Positions 22,370 to 26,264 of a DNA stretch of 26,264 nt are shown here, piece by piece. Below the pieces are notes generated by a model, which was not told the origin of the DNA, did no database searches, and saw nothing but the letters and a program-made list of their open reading frames with translations. The stretch comes from Pseudomonas fluorescens (lineage in GTDB: Bacteria > Pseudomonadota > Alphaproteobacteria > UBA2136 > UBA6156), in assembly GCA_003241595.1 (NCBI GenBank), contig QFOU01000013.1, positions 1 to 26,264 of the forward strand. Reading direction: 5' to 3'. The stretch's first letter is position 1. Each line of letters begins with the position of its first letter. The position numbers were made by a program, and so were the translations under genes.

Positions 22370-23230
22370 ATGAATCCGCAAAACCTCATCGTCACCGCTG
22401 TCGCCGGTCTCGTATTGCTCATCATGCTGTTCAGCAGCGTCTTTACTGTCCGCCAGCAAGAGCAAGCCATGATCGTTGCCTTGGGTAAGGTCGTCCGTCT
22501 GGTCGACGAACCGGGCCTCCACATCAAAGTGCCGTTCTACCATCAAGTGGTTTATTTCGATAAACGCCTCCTCAATAACGAAAGCCCATCCGAAGAAGTC
22601 CAAACGCTGGATAAGGAACGCATCCTCGTCGATAGCTTCACCCGCTGGCAGATCGTCGATGCCGGTCTCTTCTACCGCAACGTGCGCAGCATTCCCGTAG
22701 CCGTCCAGCGCCTCGATACCATCGTGAACTCCAACATCCGAGAAGAAGTCGCCCAAGTCAAACTGGCCGATCTCGTGGGAGAAAAACGCCTCGATGTTAT
22801 GGCCGCGATCCTCGGGCAGTCTGCCGAGCAAGCCGCCCCCATGGGTATCCGTATCGTCGATGTCCGCCTCAAACGCGCCGACTTGCCCCAAGAAAACAGC
22901 GAAGCCGTCTTCCGCCGCATGCGTGCCGAGCGGCAGAAGGAAGCCGCCCAAGCCCGCGCCGAAGGTGAGGAAGAGGCGCAAAAGGTCCGCGCCGAAGCCG
23001 AGCGCACCCGCACCGTGCTGCTGGCCGAAGCCAACCGCGATTCGCAAAAGATCTGGGGGGAAGGCGAAGCCGAAGCCATCCGTATTACCGGTAGCGCCTT
23101 CAACCGCGACCCCGGCTTCTACAAGCTCACAAAAAGCCTGGAAGCCTACAAAGCCTCGTTCACGGGCAGCAACACCATCATGGTGGTCGATCCCAACAGC
23201 GAGTTCATGAAAACCATGGTCGCCCCGTAA
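22370..23230 (+). CDS. hflC: FtsH protease modulator HflC
   Basis: HflC is the partner of HflK in the SPFH cage that controls FtsH access to membrane proteins. It has an N-terminal transmembrane helix (LIVTAVAGLVLLIMLFSSVF) and an SPFH domain with QQEQAMIVALGKV, VDSFTRWQIVDAG and a long charged coiled-coil (RMRAERQKEAAQARAEGEEE). I prefer ATG 22370 (MNPQNLIV) to ATG 22364 (two codons earlier) because AAGGAG (22356-22361) lies 8 bases before the former and only 2 before the latter. The product then has 286 residues, close to the family length. It follows hflK and overlaps its stop region with the ribosome site, so the two are coupled. miaA starts 8 bases after its stop. Confidence 0.96.
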   Translation: MNPQNLIVTAVAGLVLLIMLFSSVFTVRQQEQAMIVALGKVVRLVDEPGLHIKVPFYHQVVYFDKRLLNNESPSEEVQTLDKERILVDSFTRWQIVDAGLFYRNVRSIPVAVQRLDTIVNSNIREEVAQVKLADLVGEKRLDVMAAILGQSAEQAAPMGIRIVDVRLKRADLPQENSEAVFRRMRAERQKEAAQARAEGEEEAQKVRAEAERTRTVLLAEANRDSQKIWGEGEAEAIRITGSAFNRDPGFYKLTKSLEAYKASFTGSNTIMVVDPNSEFMKTMVAP

Positions 23231-23238
23231 CTCAAGCC

Positions 23239-24138
23239 GTGAGCCTACCCACCGTCCTCACCCTCTTCGGCCCCACCGCCTCCGGCAAAACCGGCGCCTC
23301 CATCGCGCTGGCCAAGGCCCTGAATGGCGAGATCATCAACGCCGATAGCCGTCAGGTGTACCAGCACATGCCCGTCATCACGGCGGCGCCGTCGGACGAA
23401 GAAAAAGGCGATATCCCGCATCACCTGTTCGAGTTCCTCAGCCCTGCCGAACGCATGTCGGCCGCCCGCTGGAGCGAACTCGCTCTCACCCATATCGAAG
23501 ATATCCTCGCCCGCGGCAAACTCCCCATTGTTGTCGGCGGCACCGGCCTCTACCTGCGCACCCTCATCGAGGGCTTGTCCGAGATTCCCGCCACTCCACT
23601 CGAAGTCGAGCAACAATTCCACGGAACTCCTTCTCAACAACTCCACAAACAGCTGGAGAAGGTCGATCCTGTCCTCGCCGCCAAACTGCACCCGTCAGAT
23701 ACCCAGCGTATCACCCGTGCATTGGTCGTCTTTACCCACACCGGCAAACCACTGTCCGAGTGGCAGGCCATCCCACCTAAAGCCCCTCCTTACAATTTCA
23801 TCCGCTTGGCACTCAGTCCGGAGCGGGAAGAGCTTTACGCCCGCATCAACCGCCGCTGGGGGCTGATGGAACAAGCGGGAGTCCTGCAAGAGGTCGCCGC
23901 GTTAAAAGACGCAGGCTACACGCTAGATATGCCCGGTATGCAGGGCTTGGGTATCCCCGAGATCTTCGATTACATCGACGGTCTTATCAGCTGGAGCGAG
24001 GTCGCGCACACTGTCACGCAAGGCACGCGCCACTACGCCAAGCGGCAGGTCACATGGCTGCGTAACACCTTTGCCTCACCGCACGAGTTCACATCGCCCG
24101 CATCGCTTGTCGAAAACATTATCAAAACCTTGGCATAA
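23239..24138 (+). CDS. miaA: tRNA dimethylallyltransferase
   Basis: MiaA adds a dimethylallyl group to N6 of A37 in tRNAs reading codons that start with U. The 299-residue length is typical. The P-loop GPTASGKT is at 11-18, followed by INADSRQVYQHMPV and DIPHHLFEF, the family's substrate-binding region. VGGTGLYLRTLIEGL and the C-terminal HYAKRQVTWLRN are also intact. The start is a GTG 8 bases after hflC without a clear Shine-Dalgarno, suggesting translational coupling. In E. coli miaA is also near hflK-hflC, but in a different order (miaA-hfq-hflX-hflK-hflC); hfq and hflX are absent here. An inverted-repeat spacer follows before sucA. Confidence 0.96.
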   Translation: MSLPTVLTLFGPTASGKTGASIALAKALNGEIINADSRQVYQHMPVITAAPSDEEKGDIPHHLFEFLSPAERMSAARWSELALTHIEDILARGKLPIVVGGTGLYLRTLIEGLSEIPATPLEVEQQFHGTPSQQLHKQLEKVDPVLAAKLHPSDTQRITRALVVFTHTGKPLSEWQAIPPKAPPYNFIRLALSPEREELYARINRRWGLMEQAGVLQEVAALKDAGYTLDMPGMQGLGIPEIFDYIDGLISWSEVAHTVTQGTRHYAKRQVTWLRNTFASPHEFTSPASLVENIIKTLA

Positions 24139-24145
24139 AGGTGTC

Positions 24146-24202
24146 AAACGTGGGGCAGGGGGCTTGCTTCCACCCAGCCACAGGCGTAGGGTGCGCACGT
24201 TT
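24146..24202. repeat. Inverted repeat in the miaA-sucA spacer
   Basis: AAACGTG (24146-24152) and CACGTTT (24196-24202) are 7-base inverted arms 43 bases apart. CACCC (24171-24175) and GGGTG (24189-24193) form a second inner stem. A weak promoter pair TTGCTT (24164-24169) and TAGGGT (24187-24192), 17 bases apart, lies inside. The element may be an operator region or a folded leader for sucA. Confidence 0.4.
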
Positions 24203-24235
24203 AATAAGAGAGCCTAAAAGAGGTAACCCCAACTC

Positions 24236-26264
24236 ATGTGTGCCGTAGCGGTGTTCGATAGTTCCAGCCTTCCCCTTGTAGAAGACATGTACGCAAAATT
24301 CCTGGCCGACCCCAACAGCGTCGATGCCGAATGGAAAGCCTATTTCCTCGGCTGGCAAGCCGCAGGCAGCGCATCAGAAGGCAGAGAGGGGGATAACTCC
24401 AAGTCCTTGGCTCAATTCAAGTACGCCGAGGCATGGCGCACCCGCGGCCACCTTGCCGCGCACATCAACCCGCTGGCCGAATCCGCCCCGCAACTGCCGG
24501 AAGAACTGAAGCCGGAAACCTACGGCCTCACCGCCGCCGAAGCCGGTAACTACCAAGCCGTCTACGGTGCCAAAACCGGTATCGAAACCGCACATTTGCG
24601 TACACCCGCCGAGCGCCAATGGGTGCAAAACTGGTGGGAGAACGAAGCCGCCAAAACCAAGCCGGATGCCGCCGTTCAAAAGCTGCTCTATACCGGTCTT
24701 GTCCAAGCAGGCTTCATGGAGAAATTCCTCCACACCAAATTCGTCGGCGCCAAACGCTTCAGCGTGGAAGGTAACGACGGTATCGTTCCGCTGCTCAAGA
24801 TCCTCACCGAAATCTCCGCGCGTGATGGCGTAAAGAATATCGTCATGGGTATGGCCCACCGCGGTCGCCTCAACGTGCTGTGCAACATTCTGCACAAACC
24901 ATTCGAAGAACTCTTCGCCGCCTTTGCCGATAAGATGACTCTCGAAGGCGGCCCTTCCAGCGGCGACGTGAAGTACCACATGGGTAAGGTCTACACCACG
25001 CACACCGCATCGGGCGATGTCGAGCTGCAATTGCTTTACAACCCAAGCCACCTCGAAGCCGTCAACGCCAGCGTCCTCGGTGTCGCCCGCGCCAAGGCCG
25101 ATCTCTCGTCCGACACCGCCTACACCACTGTCTTGCCCGTGCTCATCCATGGCGATAGCGCCGTCGCAGGCCAAGGTATTGTTGCAGAAGTGAATAACCT
25201 CATGGGCGTACCCGCTTACCATGTCGGCGGTACGGTGCACTTCGTGCTCAATAACCAGGTGGGCTTCACCGCCGATCCGGTCGATGCCTTCGCCACCGCC
25301 TACTGCACCGATATCTTCAAGCACATCTCCATTCCCATCGTGCACGTCAATGCCGATGATATCGAGGCCTGCCTTACCGCCACCATCTTCGCATGGGAGT
25401 ACCGCAAGCAGTTCGGTAAAGATGTCGCCCTCGACCTCGTCGGCTATCGCCGCTGGGGCCACAACGAAGGCGATGACCCGACTTTCACCCAACCGAAGCT
25501 GTATGAAAAAATTCGCCCACACGCCACTCCGGCCGAAGTCTACGCCGCCCAACTCAAAGGCCAGGGCATGAGCGAAGGCGAACTCTCCGCCATCGAGCAA
25601 GCCTTCACCGCCGAGCTGAATGCCGCCTTCGAAAAAGCCTCCAAGGGCATCACCTCCAAAGCTAAAGGCGAAAAAGCCTCCGACGCTCAAGTCGAAACCA
25701 TGGCCGAAGCAGGTGCCCTCAAATGCGTGACCGAGAACTGGAGCAAGCAACCCTCCGGCTTCCAAATTAACGACAAAGTGAACAAGGTCATCGAAGAGCG
25801 CATCGCCATGCTGCACGGCGAAAAACCCCTCAACTGGGGCGCTGCGGAAACCGCCGCCTACGGTGCCTTGCTGCAAGAAGGCATCTCCATCCGCATCACG
25901 GGGCAAGATATCCAACGCGGTACCTTCTCCCACCGCCATGCCGTGTTGGTGAATGGTGCCGATGGATCCAAATGGAACGTCCTGCAACCGCTCGCCGCCA
26001 ACGGTGCCACCGCCCAGTTCTATAACTCGGTGCTGTCCGAGAACGCCGTCATGGGCTTCGAGTATGGCTACGCACTCGCCCGCCCCACCAACAGCTTGGT
26101 CATCTGGGAAGGCCAGTTCGGAGACTTCGCCAACGGCGCGCAAGTGGTCATCGACCAATTCCTCTCCGCAGCCGAAACCAAGTGGGGCCAAATGAACCAC
26201 CTCACGCTGCTGCTGCCGCACGGTTACGAAGGGCAGGGACCAGAGCACTCTTCGGCGCGCCTCG
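24236..26264 (+). CDS. sucA: 2-oxoglutarate dehydrogenase E1 component (3' end outside the window)
   Basis: SucA is the thiamine-diphosphate-dependent decarboxylase that starts conversion of 2-oxoglutarate to succinyl-CoA. The frame is open from ATG 24236 (MCAVAVFDSSSLPL) to the window edge: about 676 of an expected 930-980 residues. AAAAGAGG lies about 12 bases upstream. The N-terminal E2-binding segment (VEDMYAKFLADPNSVDAEWK) is followed by GMAHRGRLNVL with His208 (E. coli His260), YNPSHLEAVNAS, the thiamine site HGDSAVAGQG (Asp307) with NNQVGFTADP, RRWGHNEGDDPTFTQP, and in the second half GQDIQRGTFSHRHAVL and WEGQFGDFANGAQV. The last visible residues are GPEHSSARL. No frameshift is seen. 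Other TCA genes (sucB, lpd) probably follow outside the window. Confidence 0.97.
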   Translation, partial: MCAVAVFDSSSLPLVEDMYAKFLADPNSVDAEWKAYFLGWQAAGSASEGREGDNSKSLAQFKYAEAWRTRGHLAAHINPLAESAPQLPEELKPETYGLTAAEAGNYQAVYGAKTGIETAHLRTPAERQWVQNWWENEAAKTKPDAAVQKLLYTGLVQAGFMEKFLHTKFVGAKRFSVEGNDGIVPLLKILTEISARDGVKNIVMGMAHRGRLNVLCNILHKPFEELFAAFADKMTLEGGPSSGDVKYHMGKVYTTHTASGDVELQLLYNPSHLEAVNASVLGVARAKADLSSDTAYTTVLPVLIHGDSAVAGQGIVAEVNNLMGVPAYHVGGTVHFVLNNQVGFTADPVDAFATAYCTDIFKHISIPIVHVNADDIEACLTATIFAWEYRKQFGKDVALDLVGYRRWGHNEGDDPTFTQPKLYEKIRPHATPAEVYAAQLKGQGMSEGELSAIEQAFTAELNAAFEKASKGITSKAKGEKASDAQVETMAEAGALKCVTENWSKQPSGFQINDKVNKVIEERIAMLHGEKPLNWGAAETAAYGALLQEGISIRITGQDIQRGTFSHRHAVLVNGADGSKWNVLQPLAANGATAQFYNSVLSENAVMGFEYGYALARPTNSLVIWEGQFGDFANGAQVVIDQFLSAAETKWGQMNHLTLLLPHGYEGQGPEHSSARL

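Noticed and set aside
21152..23047. 631-codon open frame on the minus strand
   Set aside because: It lies exactly opposite hflK and hflC. The protein is low-complexity (Gly, Asp, His, Phe-rich), as expected from the antisense of strongly biased codons.
24374..26248. 624-codon open frame on the minus strand
   Set aside because: It is antisense to sucA, whose conserved motifs are unmistakable; the minus-strand product has no recognisable domain.

Overview
The window looks like a chromosomal segment of a fairly GC-rich Gram-negative bacterium, most likely an alphaproteobacterium. This rests on an alphaproteobacterial-style RecA N-terminus, a type II citrate synthase with the E. coli-type catalytic set, the 2-oxoglutarate dehydrogenase E1, hflK-hflC, several Sec-exported proteins and outer-membrane proteins. 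I cannot place the genus from the sequence alone. Almost all bases are accounted for by 21 protein genes (two cut by the window edges). I found no tRNA, rRNA, CRISPR array, insertion sequence or phage gene.

Layout. Bases 1-3917 hold the less familiar genes: the tail of a membrane protein, an exported protein of unknown function (93-947), two very small genes on the minus strand (1017-1196 and 1252-1455), an exported transglutaminase-like protein (1653-2651), and a visibly AT-richer multi-pass membrane protein (2751-3917). Bases 4030-8769 hold recA and dnaE, each with a clear terminator. Bases 8838-9772 (minus) carry two small four-helix membrane proteins. gltA follows on the plus strand (9972-11303).

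Bases 11462-15627 (minus) form one probable operon: an outer-membrane protein with TPRs and a beta-barrel resembling SLAM (surface lipoprotein assembly modifier, type XI secretion), then a FecR-domain exported protein with a proline-rich stalk and a C-terminal TbpB/lipocalin-like beta domain, then nhaA. The first two overlap as TAATG. I read them as a secretion or surface-display pair, which is the best candidate here for an undescribed system. Next come arfB (ribosome rescue), a small exported protein, and hisS on the minus strand.

From 18134 to the end all genes are on the plus strand: a long ThyX-like protein made of two tandem ThyX domains whose signature motif is split between the halves, an exported protein with an internal repeat, mrp/apbC, hflK-hflC (regulators of FtsH), miaA, and the 5' two-thirds of sucA.

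Cross-cutting signal: some genes have good Shine-Dalgarno sequences (gltA, thyX, hflC, the small genes), while the transglutaminase-like gene, arfB and hflK have none and instead carry a -10-like hexamer ending 5-7 bases before the ATG, as expected for leaderless mRNAs.
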